Below are positions 6,748-15,610 of a DNA stretch of 34,928 nucleotides, piece by piece. The stretch spans positions 1 through 34,928 of the forward strand of contig JAKSNC010000022.1 in NCBI GenBank assembly GCA_024400195.1, read 5' to 3'. The position numbers and the translations under genes were made by a program. The notes under the pieces were generated by a model. The model made no database searches, was not told where the DNA came from, and saw only the letters and a program-made list of their open reading frames with translations. The first letter of the stretch is position 1. Each line of letters begins with the position of its first letter. This DNA is from Bacteroidales bacterium (lineage in GTDB: Bacteria > Bacteroidota > Bacteroidia > Bacteroidales > F082).

Positions 6748-9231
6748 ATGAAGAAAAAGTTTGGTGATTTTTTTAACGAACTTGTCGAAATAGCGACGAA
6801 TTGCGCGGTTGACTCATGTTGTGCCGCCGTCTATCCGTGTCACTTGTTCAAAGCTTTACTGCACAAGGACATAGGACTTGTCGATTATTTTGAGACAGAG
6901 CTCGACAAAGATTATTATTATCTGCTTGAATGGGCTGATAATGAGACAGCAATGGCTCCGAAAGCCCAACGTGCCACTTCCGACCTCGACTTGTCGGAAG
7001 AATCCCTCGCAGTGTTCGAACAAGCCGAAGTGTTCGCGCACAAAGTCGGTCTTGACAATGCCGATTACAAATGCCTCCTCGCCTCACTCGCGACTCCGGG
7101 TGTCGGATTTACTCTGAATCAGCTTAAAACTTTGACAATATCTCCAACAGAGGTTATCGACACGGTCGGAGTAAAGAGCACTTCAGGACAAGGTTCCGCA
7201 CAGGTGGTCAGGCCAACCGCGAAGACATCAAAAAACCTGTCTAAATACTGCATCTCCAAAAACGAACTTGTCGCAAACGGTAAAATCGCCCCCGTCGTCG
7301 GTTTTGAGAGAGAACTTTCGTCTTTCTTCGACATTCTCGGACGTAAAACGAAGTCGAATATTCTCGTCGTGGGCGAGTCGGGTGTCGGTAAGACGGCCCT
7401 CGTCAACGGTTTCGTCCGCCGCCTTGTGACTGATGTGGTGCCTTCGTTTTTGAAAGACAGCGTGGTATATGAACTCGACCTTGCTTCTCTGTCGGGCGGT
7501 GCCGTCAACAAGATGGAGGTTGAAGATAGATTCGAAAAAATCCTTTCGGAACTTTCAGCCGCCGGCAACGCCATACTCCTCATAGAGGGACTTGACAAGA
7601 TGATGGACAAGCAGAGCATTTACTTCGGCACTAACGACATCCTCAAACGCGAGCTGAATCGCGGCGAGCTTCCCGTTATCTGCACTGCTACCACTGACGG
7701 CTTCACCAAAAACATTGAGACCGACAAGGAAATGGTGCGAAAGTTTGAGAAAATCACCGTTGACGAACCTGATGCCGAATTGTGCTTCCGTATAATAAAG
7801 GGCGCGAAAGACTCTTTCGAACAGTATCACGGACTGACTATTGATGATGAAGTTATACGTGAAGCAATCCGCCTCGCCAAGAGATATATGACCGAAAAGG
7901 CAATGCCCGACTCTGTTTTCGACCTCATCGACCGCACAATGGCACTCGTCAGCATCATGAACGACGTCTCAGCCGCCGATGTTGATGCGATGGAAAAGAA
8001 AGTCGTGGCATTGAAAGACACGCAGGATATGACCGACACGCAGGTTATGGTCGAATTGAACTGGCTCCACTACGAACTATTCAACAAGATGAGCGTCCTC
8101 CTCGTGGCACAGTTAGACGATGACACCGATTTCTCCAAGATAGCGACGAAGGAAGAGCGTTTCGCTTACCTCGAAAGCGTCATCGCGAAGTTTAAGACAC
8201 TCGTTGTCGAAAAACATACCAAAGTCGAAAGTTCCGACCTCTTCGCCGTTGTCGCAAAACAGACCGGTATTCCGTTGGGCAAGGTTCAGTCGAAGGAGAG
8301 AGAGAAACTCGTCAATGCGGAATCGATATTGAAACGCCGCGTCGTCGGACAGGACCACGCCGTCAAGATTATCCTCGATTCGATATACGAGTCGCGCTCG
8401 GGCCTTAACAAGAAAGGCCAGCCGATGGGTTCCTTCTTCTTCCTCGGACCAACCGGAACCGGTAAAACGGAGTTATCAAAGGCCCTCGCGGAATTTCTGT
8501 TCCAAGACGAATCGGCACTTATCCGCTTCGATATGTCTGAGTTCAAGGAAGAACATTCGGTGGCTCTTCTTTACGGTGCGCCTCCAGGATACGTCGGTTA
8601 TGAAGAAGGCGGTCTGCTCGTCAACAAGATTCGCCAGAAACCGTATTCCGTCGTGCTTTTCGACGAGATTGAGAAAGCCCATAAGTCGGTGTTCGACCTC
8701 TTCCTCCAGATCCTCGACGAAGGCAAGCTGCATGACCGTCTCGGACGTGTAGGCGACTTCTCCAACGCATTGATTCTGTTTACTTCCAACATAGGAAGCA
8801 AATATATAGTCGAACAATTCGGAAAAGGTATCGTACCCAAGAACAACGACCTTCTGACCATAATGCAGGAGTTTTTCCGTCCGGAATTTCTCGGTCGTCT
8901 AACCGAAATAGTGCCGTTCTCGCCTATCACTGAAAGCACCGTTACAATGATTTTCGGAATACACCTGAAAGCCCTCCTGAAATCGCTCGACGAACAGAAG
9001 ATAAAGCTCATCATTAACGACGAGACGAAACGTGCCATCGCCATGATGGGATTCAGTCCGGAGTTCGGTGCACGACCGATTATAGGTATAATAAGAAAGG
9101 AACTGCGCCGACCGCTGTCAAAACTCATCATCGCCGGTAAAGTCAAGAGCGGCGACGAAGTAGAGGTCGTCAAAGAAGAAACTGGCATCAAATTCAAAGT
9201 GAACGGAATAATAACCGAAAATAATCTTTAG
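6748..9231 (+). CDS. tssH: ClpV/TssH sheath-disassembly AAA+ ATPase
   Basis: An 827-residue Clp-family ATPase that extracts and recycles contracted T6SS sheath in the cytoplasm. An N-terminal Clp-like helical domain (about 1-150) is followed by two AAA+ modules. D1 has Walker A GESGVGKT (Lys215), but its Walker B region reads LLIEGL, with Glu280-Gly281 where Asp-Glu is normal. D2 has Walker A GPTGTGKT (Lys573), Walker B VLFDE (Asp639-Glu640) and the GRLTEI arginine-finger region, all intact. ClpB-type disaggregases share the layout, but position directly before tssB-tssC and the short middle domain point to TssH. It is the first gene of the locus, 26 nt after a good -7 box. D1 may bind but not hydrolyse ATP. 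Confidence 0.9.
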   Translation: MKKKFGDFFNELVEIATNCAVDSCCAAVYPCHLFKALLHKDIGLVDYFETELDKDYYYLLEWADNETAMAPKAQRATSDLDLSEESLAVFEQAEVFAHKVGLDNADYKCLLASLATPGVGFTLNQLKTLTISPTEVIDTVGVKSTSGQGSAQVVRPTAKTSKNLSKYCISKNELVANGKIAPVVGFERELSSFFDILGRKTKSNILVVGESGVGKTALVNGFVRRLVTDVVPSFLKDSVVYELDLASLSGGAVNKMEVEDRFEKILSELSAAGNAILLIEGLDKMMDKQSIYFGTNDILKRELNRGELPVICTATTDGFTKNIETDKEMVRKFEKITVDEPDAELCFRIIKGAKDSFEQYHGLTIDDEVIREAIRLAKRYMTEKAMPDSVFDLIDRTMALVSIMNDVSAADVDAMEKKVVALKDTQDMTDTQVMVELNWLHYELFNKMSVLLVAQLDDDTDFSKIATKEERFAYLESVIAKFKTLVVEKHTKVESSDLFAVVAKQTGIPLGKVQSKEREKLVNAESILKRRVVGQDHAVKIILDSIYESRSGLNKKGQPMGSFFFLGPTGTGKTELSKALAEFLFQDESALIRFDMSEFKEEHSVALLYGAPPGYVGYEEGGLLVNKIRQKPYSVVLFDEIEKAHKSVFDLFLQILDEGKLHDRLGRVGDFSNALILFTSNIGSKYIVEQFGKGIVPKNNDLLTIMQEFFRPEFLGRLTEIVPFSPITESTVTMIFGIHLKALLKSLDEQKIKLIINDETKRAIAMMGFSPEFGARPIIGIIRKELRRPLSKLIIAGKVKSGDEVEVVKEETGIKFKVNGIITENNL

Positions 9232-9257
9232 TTATAAACAATAAAAAAAAGAAGAAA

Positions 9258-9716
9258 ATGTTAGAGAAAAACTTCATTTCCAAGGCAACAGACGAAGAAT
9301 CAAGTGCAAATGTCAGTGCTTTGGACACAAACAAGACCCTGATGATAGATCAGTACACAACGGATGCGTCAGCGGAAGACCCGGAACTATTTGAGGACGC
9401 GCGTAACATATCCGACGTCTTCTCGCACTTCAAACCGAATGTCGAAGTGGGCTTCACCGACGAAGAAGGCGGCACAGTGACAGAGACACTTCAGTTCAGA
9501 GAAATCAAGGATTTCGAAGCAGACGGAGGTAAAGGCAACCTTGTCGCCAACAGCGAGTTCCTTTCAGGCCTCAAATCCAATATGGATAACGCCGCCAAGA
9601 TGAAGAAACAGTTGGAACAGAACAAGAAGCTTCGCGATATGCTGAAGAACGCAGACAGCAAGGAAGAACTCAAAGCTTATCTGCAGGAGTTGTTGAACGA
9701 ATTGGAAAACGCTTAA
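9258..9716 (+). CDS. tssB: T6SS sheath small subunit TssB (VipA-like)
   Basis: A 152-residue protein with the TssB core: a DVFSHFKPNVEVGF strand region, then a TLQFREIKDFEADG block corresponding to the LxFxxLxDFxP motif of the family, and a C-terminal amphipathic helix (about 100-152) of the kind that pairs with TssC. The N-terminal 50 residues are acidic and probably disordered. It polymerises with TssC into the contractile sheath. It starts 26 nt after tssH and ends 12 nt before tssC. Confidence 0.88.
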   Translation: MLEKNFISKATDEESSANVSALDTNKTLMIDQYTTDASAEDPELFEDARNISDVFSHFKPNVEVGFTDEEGGTVTETLQFREIKDFEADGGKGNLVANSEFLSGLKSNMDNAAKMKKQLEQNKKLRDMLKNADSKEELKAYLQELLNELENA

Positions 9717-9728
9717 TACTAACATATT

Positions 9729-11084
9729 ATGGAAGACGCTAAATTACAGAAAGTTGAAGAAGCCGGACAGCAGGAAGCCGTCCAACCCAAAAAAGACCTT
9801 AGTCAGCTTCTGAAGTCATTCGGAGGTTTTGCGGCCATCAAAGGCTTTATACCTGATGCCGACGACCTTAACCCGGCCAAGAAAGCCGCAAGGGAGAACT
9901 TCTTGAAGGACAGCCGCAAGAAAGCCAAACGCGAGGACCTGATGGCACAGCTGAGAGGCTGGATAGACCTCCTCAACGAGGATAACGCCACAGCTACAGC
10001 CATGGTTGACAGCTGCGCCGCCAAAGAAGAAAAATATATGAAGGTGCTCTCACAGGGTATCACCGACGCCCTCGAAGCGACAAAAGACCTCGAGAGATCG
10101 TACCGCGCTATTGACGCATTCTTTAAAAACGCCAACACCGACAAGGTTGACAAACTGAAAATCATCAACGTCAGCAAGGAAGCCATCACCGATTCCGATT
10201 CAAGCTTTAAAGACCAGGTTGAAGACCTCTTCAAACATGCTTTCGACCGTCTGAGCCTGAAAGACAGCTACAGCTTCGTCGTCATCCCTGGCGGCGTGTT
10301 CAAAGACCGCACCGAACTTCTGCGCTGGGCAAAGGCCGCCTTTAAATATAAGGTGATGCTCGTGACCGACACAGCACTCGACGAGGAGAACTCACTCACC
10401 AACCTCAAAGACTTCACCAAGGGCTTCATCGACAACGACCAGGCATTGATGAACGTCGTTATGGCATGCAACTGGCTTGTCGGCCGTGAGTCGGAGAAGT
10501 TCAGCGAAGTGGAAAAGGAAGAACCCGCGTTCTATATCTCGCCCGCCGGAGCACTCGCGGGTATGATGTACGACGAGGCCGTCGTGATGTCGCAGGGACG
10601 CGCCGGAAAGAAGTACGGCACCGTGTCGGACGTCAAAGGCGTGAAACTCGACCTCCTCAAGTCGGAGATAGCCTCTCTCATGGACGACCACGTCGTTCCG
10701 ATGGTGCAGTCGGAAGGCCGCGTGATGGCGTTCAACAACAACACTCTCTACAACGGCGACCTCGACGCGATGCAGGAATATCCTATCGTCCGCGTGTTCG
10801 ACTGGATTAAGAAGGTGCTGATGAACTACGTCCACGAAGTGGCTCTCGAAAACTGGGACCCATACAAGTCACCGCAGAAGCTTAAGGAGAAGATCCAGCT
10901 CTTCATGAACCAGTACCAGGGTTTTCAGAATTTCTTCCAGAGCTACAAACTCGGCGAGCCGAGGCAGGATCCCAATACGAAAGTCATCACCGTCGATATA
11001 TCGATAACCCCATATTTCGCCGCAAAGAACTTCGTCATCAAACTTGAAGCCGATAAGGAAAATATGTCGGCGGAAAACGCATAA
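9729..11084 (+). CDS. tssC: T6SS sheath large subunit TssC (VipB-like)
   Basis: The 451-residue product is the large sheath subunit. The N-terminal part (about 20-75) is charged, with a PAKKAARENF segment. The conserved core includes SFVVIPGGVFKD, ACNWLVGRESEKF, a FYISPAGALAGMMY block and the C-terminal DISITPYFAAKNFVIKLEAD strand typical of VipB. Length fits the family. With TssB it forms the sheath around the Hcp tube; contraction drives secretion. Paired order tssB-tssC is standard. The 74-nt gap to hcp is AT-rich and may hold a weak promoter, but I could not assign boxes. Confidence 0.92.
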   Translation: MEDAKLQKVEEAGQQEAVQPKKDLSQLLKSFGGFAAIKGFIPDADDLNPAKKAARENFLKDSRKKAKREDLMAQLRGWIDLLNEDNATATAMVDSCAAKEEKYMKVLSQGITDALEATKDLERSYRAIDAFFKNANTDKVDKLKIINVSKEAITDSDSSFKDQVEDLFKHAFDRLSLKDSYSFVVIPGGVFKDRTELLRWAKAAFKYKVMLVTDTALDEENSLTNLKDFTKGFIDNDQALMNVVMACNWLVGRESEKFSEVEKEEPAFYISPAGALAGMMYDEAVVMSQGRAGKKYGTVSDVKGVKLDLLKSEIASLMDDHVVPMVQSEGRVMAFNNNTLYNGDLDAMQEYPIVRVFDWIKKVLMNYVHEVALENWDPYKSPQKLKEKIQLFMNQYQGFQNFFQSYKLGEPRQDPNTKVITVDISITPYFAAKNFVIKLEADKENMSAENA

Positions 11085-11158
11085 ATTATTTTGACAAGAA
11101 GGTAAAAAAAACTTTTTTAATAAACTTTTAATTATTAACCATTTAAAATTTATTTATT

Positions 11159-11551
11159 ATGGCAGTTAATCCAGTAATGTTGAAAGTCAATGACTTAAAG
11201 GAAAGAGAAGTGATGCACGTTCACTATTCGTTTGATCAGAAAATTGACGTTGAAGGTCAGATGGCAGGCATTCCAAGGGGTGGCTTAATTACCATTAAGG
11301 TAAAGGCCCTTAACGACGGCAATGCGGATCTGCTCAATTGGATGGTAGCCCCTAACCTCGCCAAAGACGGAGCTATCGAATTCAACGAGACCAAGAGCGG
11401 CAACCTCATGAAGAAAATCGAGTTTAAGGATGCCTACTGCATCGGTTTCACCGAAGATTGGGAAGAAGGCATCGGCCATATCGAAGAGATTACACTCTCC
11501 TGCAGAGAGATAACCAACGGTTCGGTGACCTATACCAACCCATGGGCCTAA
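11159..11551 (+). CDS. hcp: Hcp tube protein (TssD), Bacteroidetes type
   Basis: A 130-residue Hcp of the Bacteroidetes family. It starts MAVNPVMLKVNDLKE, has an extended-loop segment IPRGGLITIKVKALNDG and ends in strands including KKIEFKDAYCIGFTEDW and EEITLSCREI. It stacks as hexameric rings to form the inner tube and can carry effectors. The gene is followed within 18 nt by a strong terminator hairpin, so it can be transcribed at high level with tssB-tssC. Its C-terminal strands align by eye with the longer Hcp-like protein that follows. Confidence 0.92.
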   Translation: MAVNPVMLKVNDLKEREVMHVHYSFDQKIDVEGQMAGIPRGGLITIKVKALNDGNADLLNWMVAPNLAKDGAIEFNETKSGNLMKKIEFKDAYCIGFTEDWEEGIGHIEEITLSCREITNGSVTYTNPWA

Positions 11552-11568
11552 CGGTTTGTGACGTTTCA

Positions 11569-11598
11569 GACAAGACCTCGCAAGAGGTCTTGTCTTTT
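11569..11598 (+). terminator. Intrinsic terminator after hcp
   Basis: A perfect 11-bp stem (GACAAGACCTC with its complement), GCAA tetraloop and TTTT tract directly after the hcp stop. It splits the locus into a sheath-tube segment and a downstream segment, so read-through or an unassigned second promoter must supply the downstream genes. Confidence 0.85.
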
Positions 11599-11640
11599 GT
11601 AGTTTTAAGAATATCGTTTTTTAATTAAAAATAAATAGAG

Positions 11641-12453
11641 ATGGCTGTTTCTGCTCAACTTCAAATTGGTAAAAGCTATGGTCCTATTTCAAATCCGCTT
11701 AATGTATATGACATTATAGAATTAAATTATACCCTTAACCGAAATTTTGATATGACGACACGTCCGAGTTCCGCAGTTTTGGGAGGACTTATAAATGTCA
11801 CCATACGTGGGAAAAAAGAGGCGACTGCGATGTTTCATGAATGGCTTAGTAAAAATGAAATTAATGCAGGGCGTATATTAATCTATGACTCCACATCAAT
11901 TGTGGGATCTCATTTTGGAACAGTGACTAAGTCTGAGGTTGTTCCTGATATCGACAAACTTGTAGATGCAGGTATTAATGCCATAGAGCGCGGCGGTAAT
12001 TCAAAAATGGAAAAAGGGGAAGCGGAAGAAGATCAGTTTGACGATATGAACAGGAAACAACTGAAAGCCTATATCAAAGACAAAAAATATGACATAAAGG
12101 TTGACACCGGCGATACTGACGATGATATAAGGAACAAGATACGTTTGAAAGAAAGCGGTAAATCTACTGATTGGTCGGATGTGACTAAAAAATCCTTGTT
12201 AGATAACGTAAAAAAAGACGGAATGAATACAGCAAAGGGAGCTTTAAAAGCCACTGCAAAATGGGTTTTGGAAACAGCTCGTAAAATAGAATTTAATAGC
12301 GCCTATTGCATCAGTGTGAAAGAGACATTTTCTAATTCCGACAAAACAAAAAGCCCGTGGCAGATGCAGATAGGACTGCTTTGTAAAGACATAGAGATTT
12401 CAGGTTTGAGTACAATGGGAATGAGTCTTTATAAATGTAAATTTGAGTTTTAA
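11641..12453 (+). CDS. Extended Hcp-like protein with an inserted domain
   Basis: The 270-residue product looks like an Hcp with an insertion. Residues 1-105 have Hcp-like strands (VYDIIELNYTLNRNFD, GGLINVTIRGKKEA), and residues about 222-270 resume the fold: RKIEFNSAYCISVKETF matches KKIEFKDAYCIGFTEDW of the neighbouring Hcp. The inserted 115 residues are charged, and part (NRKQLKAYIKDKKYDIKV...) resembles HeH/SAP-type helical mini-domains such as the Rho N-terminal helix-extended loop. It could be a specialised tube-end adaptor or a tube-borne cargo. The gene is AT-richer than tssB-tssC, lies between the hcp terminator and vgrG, and ends 12 nt before vgrG, so I infer a cargo/spike module. 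No catalytic motif is seen. Confidence 0.72.
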   Translation: MAVSAQLQIGKSYGPISNPLNVYDIIELNYTLNRNFDMTTRPSSAVLGGLINVTIRGKKEATAMFHEWLSKNEINAGRILIYDSTSIVGSHFGTVTKSEVVPDIDKLVDAGINAIERGGNSKMEKGEAEEDQFDDMNRKQLKAYIKDKKYDIKVDTGDTDDDIRNKIRLKESGKSTDWSDVTKKSLLDNVKKDGMNTAKGALKATAKWVLETARKIEFNSAYCISVKETFSNSDKTKSPWQMQIGLLCKDIEISGLSTMGMSLYKCKFEF

Positions 12454-12465
12454 TTTGTTAGTAAG

Positions 12466-15189
12466 ATGGCAGTAAGATTTAATAATGATAAAGAATTTGC
12501 AATTCAGATAAACGGAGGGCGAGTTGACCATAGTGGATCAATTTTTAGCGATTATAAGTTGATGGATTGTTCGCTTGAGTTAGGTCTTTTGAAACCCGCC
12601 GAATTACGCTTTACCATACGTCGTGAAGACGCTGTTAACAAAACTGAAGGCCAAGTAAAATTAAGCCCGATAACAGACTCTATCCTCGGGAAGAATGTGG
12701 TTTGTTCGTGGACGACAGTTTTAGACAACAACGTGGAAGAACAACACGCGATGCTGTTTGAAGGAATCGCCGTTGAAGCAAACGCCGACAAACTCCATAT
12801 AACGGTGGTGGCGTGTTCTAAAGACATCCTCCTCAATGATGCTCCGTGCTGTGAATCTTATACAGACAAGAGCGTCTCGGAGGTCATAAAAGAAAATTTA
12901 GGTAAACATTCAGTCAATAATAATATAGTTGGCGGTTCTCTTAAAAAAGAAGAATACATAGTGCGATATAACGAAACTTCGTATCAGTTCATTACCCGTC
13001 TCGCCCGACAATATGGACTATGGGTGTATTGGAGTTTAAAATATAAAAGAATGGTTGTGAGCGATAATATTATGCCTTTTGAAGACAGCCCGGCCACTTC
13101 GTTGTTAGTAAAAAAAGGGTATCAAAACTTTACATACAAGCTGAAGACGATGTATCCGTATCTTCCTTGTGCTGTTTATGATTATCTTAAGGATAATATT
13201 ATATGTAACAAAGGAGGTTCCGTAGCTGCGGCTGGTCTGGTTGAAAGTGTCGATAATGATTCTAAAACATTTTTCATTGGCAATGGTCAATACAAACCGA
13301 TAAACTATTACGACTATTATGTAAAACCTAATAAGAATGATGCCGAGTGGCTTAAAAATATGGTGGAGAGTCATGAAAACAGCCTTAAGTCACAGTATGT
13401 GGAATGCACCGGTACGACAAATTTTTCGAATTTGCAGATAGGGTCTGTTATTGCAATAATTGAAGACGGTTCTTGTCCTGCCGAACTTGTTGTGATAGGT
13501 ATGAGGTACGAGTGGGATTCTTCCGGCAATTTCATCGGTAAGTTCACGGCCATACCAAAGGATCAGAAAAAACCTCCCTATTTCGACCCGGGGGCGTATC
13601 CGAAGTCGGGAGTCCAGCGTGCCGTCGTCGTCGATAACAAGGACGACCAAGGTTTGGGGCGTGTCAAAGTGCAGTTTCTGTGGCAGGCAACGATGGATTG
13701 TGCCGATAATGCGGATATAAATAAGCTTGAAAATAAAGATAAAAAAACTATTTCCCCATGGATACGCGTGGCCCAGCCTTACGCCGGCAAAGGCGTGGGA
13801 TGCTATATAATACCTGAGATCGGCGACGAAGTCTTAATAGGCTTCGAGCACGACAACGTGGAAAAGCCATACGTCATCGGCGTACTTTACCACGGAGGAG
13901 CTGCAAAGGAAAATTATGTCGCACCCGATGAAAAATGGACGAAACTGCCTTCTGCTGATAAAAAGCCAAATGTAGTGAAGGCGCTCAGGACGCGGAGCGG
14001 ACAGACAATAGAAATACACGACGACTGTGACGAAGCTAATGTGCAAGATAAAAATGGCTTCGTCAGAATATACACCAACCCGTTAGCACAAAATAACGGC
14101 GGTGGTGGTGCAGGTGGTAATAATCCTCCTGCAAATAATCCGACTCCGAGGGAATACGATATAGTGCTTTCAAAAGACGAATGGCGCAAAGCAAACGACA
14201 TTGACAAAGCACTAACCGCCGCCGATGCTGAAAAAGTAAAAATCGGTGTCGCCTCCGACGGCTCAATCGTCATAAGCTGCGCCGAAAACCTCGTCCTTAA
14301 GGCGAAAAACGTAAAGATAATCGCAGACGAGACTTTCGACATGTCGGTTGCGGGAAAGACGGGCGGCAAGTGGAACGACAACCAAAACTGGAAAGACACC
14401 GAATTTGGTACCAAGGTGTCAATCTCGAAGGAGAAGATGGAAATTTTAGCAGTCGGTACAGAAAAAGAAAAAGAAAAAAAAGGTGTGAAAATGTATGTGC
14501 CGGCGGAACAAGGCAAGGCGGCGCAAACATTCGGTTTAACTGTAGGCAACTCTTCTGTTATTGTTAACGGGACAAAAGATAAGGAGGAAATTGGTCTCGT
14601 GGCGAATGAAGGTTCTTATATTTCTGTTATTGCAGATAAAGATAAGAATGGAATTGATCTTCAGGCGAATAAAGATAATTTTATTGCTGTTAACGGCAAG
14701 GACAATAAAATTGATGTCAAGGCGAAAGAGTCTCTTGTTACTATTGATGGAAAGAACGGTGCCGAGAAAATTGATGTCAAGGCGAAAGGGTCTTTTGTTA
14801 CTGTTGATGGAAAGAACGGTGCCGAGAAAATTGATGTCAAGGCGAAAGAGTCTCTTGTTACTGTTGATGGAAAGAACGGTGCCGAGAAGATTGATGTCAA
14901 GGCGAAAGGGTCTGGTGTTACTGTTGACGGTAATGGAAGTGCCGTGAAAATTGATACTGATGGCAGTATTAAGCTTACAGGCAAAAAGAATTTTACAGTT
15001 AGAGGTGTAGAAAATGGAGAAATCAATGCTTCCAAAAGTCTCAATATTGATGGTGGCAATGACATTAAAATGAAAGGCAATAATGCAGAGATATGTTCAA
15101 ATACAAAAGTTAAACTGGATGGCACAAATGTTGAATTGAGTGGTAAAGCAGGCCTTTTGTTCAAGGGGAGGGAAGACCATGGTTTATAA
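12466..15189 (+). CDS. vgrG: VgrG spike protein (TssI) with C-terminal repeats
   Basis: A 907-residue spike protein. Residues about 1-370 resemble the phage gpD/gp27-like base. Residues about 375-480 form the gp5-type OB domain (KSGVQRAVVVDNKDD, GLGRVKVQFLW, SPWIRVAQPYAGKGVG, PEIGDEVLIGFEHDN). A Gly/Asn/Pro linker sits near residues 542-565. The C-terminal third is a long beta-helix-like needle with 20-residue repeats built on KIDVKAK...VTVDGKNGAE. It trimerises at the tube tip and is followed by a PAAR-like cap gene. No enzymatic C-terminal domain is seen, so it is probably structural. The first part is AT-rich, like the preceding gene, which suggests a mobile cargo/spike cassette. Confidence 0.92.
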   Translation: MAVRFNNDKEFAIQINGGRVDHSGSIFSDYKLMDCSLELGLLKPAELRFTIRREDAVNKTEGQVKLSPITDSILGKNVVCSWTTVLDNNVEEQHAMLFEGIAVEANADKLHITVVACSKDILLNDAPCCESYTDKSVSEVIKENLGKHSVNNNIVGGSLKKEEYIVRYNETSYQFITRLARQYGLWVYWSLKYKRMVVSDNIMPFEDSPATSLLVKKGYQNFTYKLKTMYPYLPCAVYDYLKDNIICNKGGSVAAAGLVESVDNDSKTFFIGNGQYKPINYYDYYVKPNKNDAEWLKNMVESHENSLKSQYVECTGTTNFSNLQIGSVIAIIEDGSCPAELVVIGMRYEWDSSGNFIGKFTAIPKDQKKPPYFDPGAYPKSGVQRAVVVDNKDDQGLGRVKVQFLWQATMDCADNADINKLENKDKKTISPWIRVAQPYAGKGVGCYIIPEIGDEVLIGFEHDNVEKPYVIGVLYHGGAAKENYVAPDEKWTKLPSADKKPNVVKALRTRSGQTIEIHDDCDEANVQDKNGFVRIYTNPLAQNNGGGGAGGNNPPANNPTPREYDIVLSKDEWRKANDIDKALTAADAEKVKIGVASDGSIVISCAENLVLKAKNVKIIADETFDMSVAGKTGGKWNDNQNWKDTEFGTKVSISKEKMEILAVGTEKEKEKKGVKMYVPAEQGKAAQTFGLTVGNSSVIVNGTKDKEEIGLVANEGSYISVIADKDKNGIDLQANKDNFIAVNGKDNKIDVKAKESLVTIDGKNGAEKIDVKAKGSFVTVDGKNGAEKIDVKAKESLVTVDGKNGAEKIDVKAKGSGVTVDGNGSAVKIDTDGSIKLTGKKNFTVRGVENGEINASKSLNIDGGNDIKMKGNNAEICSNTKVKLDGTNVELSGKAGLLFKGREDHGL
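14701..14940 (+). repeat. Four tandem 60-bp repeats in vgrG
   Basis: Four consecutive 60-nt units align base for base with few changes, each encoding 20 residues of the VgrG needle (residues 746-825). More diverged units precede them from about 14570. Near-identity at DNA level suggests recent duplication or copy-number variation that would change needle length in steps of 20 residues. Confidence 0.9.
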
Positions 15190-15226
15190 TTTTGTTTTTT
15201 AACTTAAAAAATACAGTTCGATTAGT

Positions 15227-15589
15227 ATGCAGGACAAGGATTATATTTGTGCGGGGCAGAAGATAAAGTGCAGTATGGCTGCCGGGCCGTTCACGCTTAT
15301 GGTCATCGGGACACAGATGTATAAGAACAAGCCCATAGCCAATATCGGCGACAACAAGTTGGGCGTCAATATAATACCTCCGATATGCGTGTGCAAGTCG
15401 CCGGCGAATCCCGTCGTCGCGTCGATGATAGCTTCGACGATGGGAGCCGTCACACAGGCTCCGAGCGCACCACTGATAACCGCCCCGTGGGTCCCCGGCA
15501 ACCCTATGATTATAATCAGGAATATGCCGATACTGACCAAGAACAGCAAACTTATCTGCGCCTACGGCGGAATAATATCGATACAGTAA
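15227..15589 (+). CDS. PAAR-like (DUF4280) spike tip protein
   Basis: A 120-residue protein with the DUF4280/PAAR-like layout: VCAGxxxxCSxA-like start (ICAGQKIKCSMAAG), a glycine-rich middle ANIGDNKLGVNI, Cys pair near PPICVCKSPANP, and the end LICAYGGIISI. Such proteins cap the VgrG spike. There is no C-terminal toxin extension, so this is a bare tip. It follows vgrG by 37 nt and precedes the ubiquitin-like gene by 21 nt. Confidence 0.85.
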   Translation: MQDKDYICAGQKIKCSMAAGPFTLMVIGTQMYKNKPIANIGDNKLGVNIIPPICVCKSPANPVVASMIASTMGAVTQAPSAPLITAPWVPGNPMIIIRNMPILTKNSKLICAYGGIISIQ

Positions 15590-15610
15590 ACAATAAATTG
15601 ATTTTGTGAT

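Noticed and set aside
9258-11084. Small minus-strand ORFs opposite tssB and tssC
   Set aside because: They are antisense shadows in highly expressed structural genes and show no start signals or domains.
13914-14549. 211-residue minus-strand ORF antisense to vgrG
   Set aside because: It is Ser/Phe/Pro-rich, an antisense artefact of the VgrG linker and charged region.
14701-14940. CRISPR array
   Set aside because: The 60-bp units are contiguous without spacers and are in frame within vgrG.
14661-15164. 167-residue minus-strand ORF with internal repeats
   Set aside because: Its repeats are only the reverse strand of the VgrG needle repeats.
15227-15589. Toxin effector fused to the PAAR-like protein
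   Set aside because: The protein ends right after the PAAR-like core; no extension is present and no immunity gene follows.
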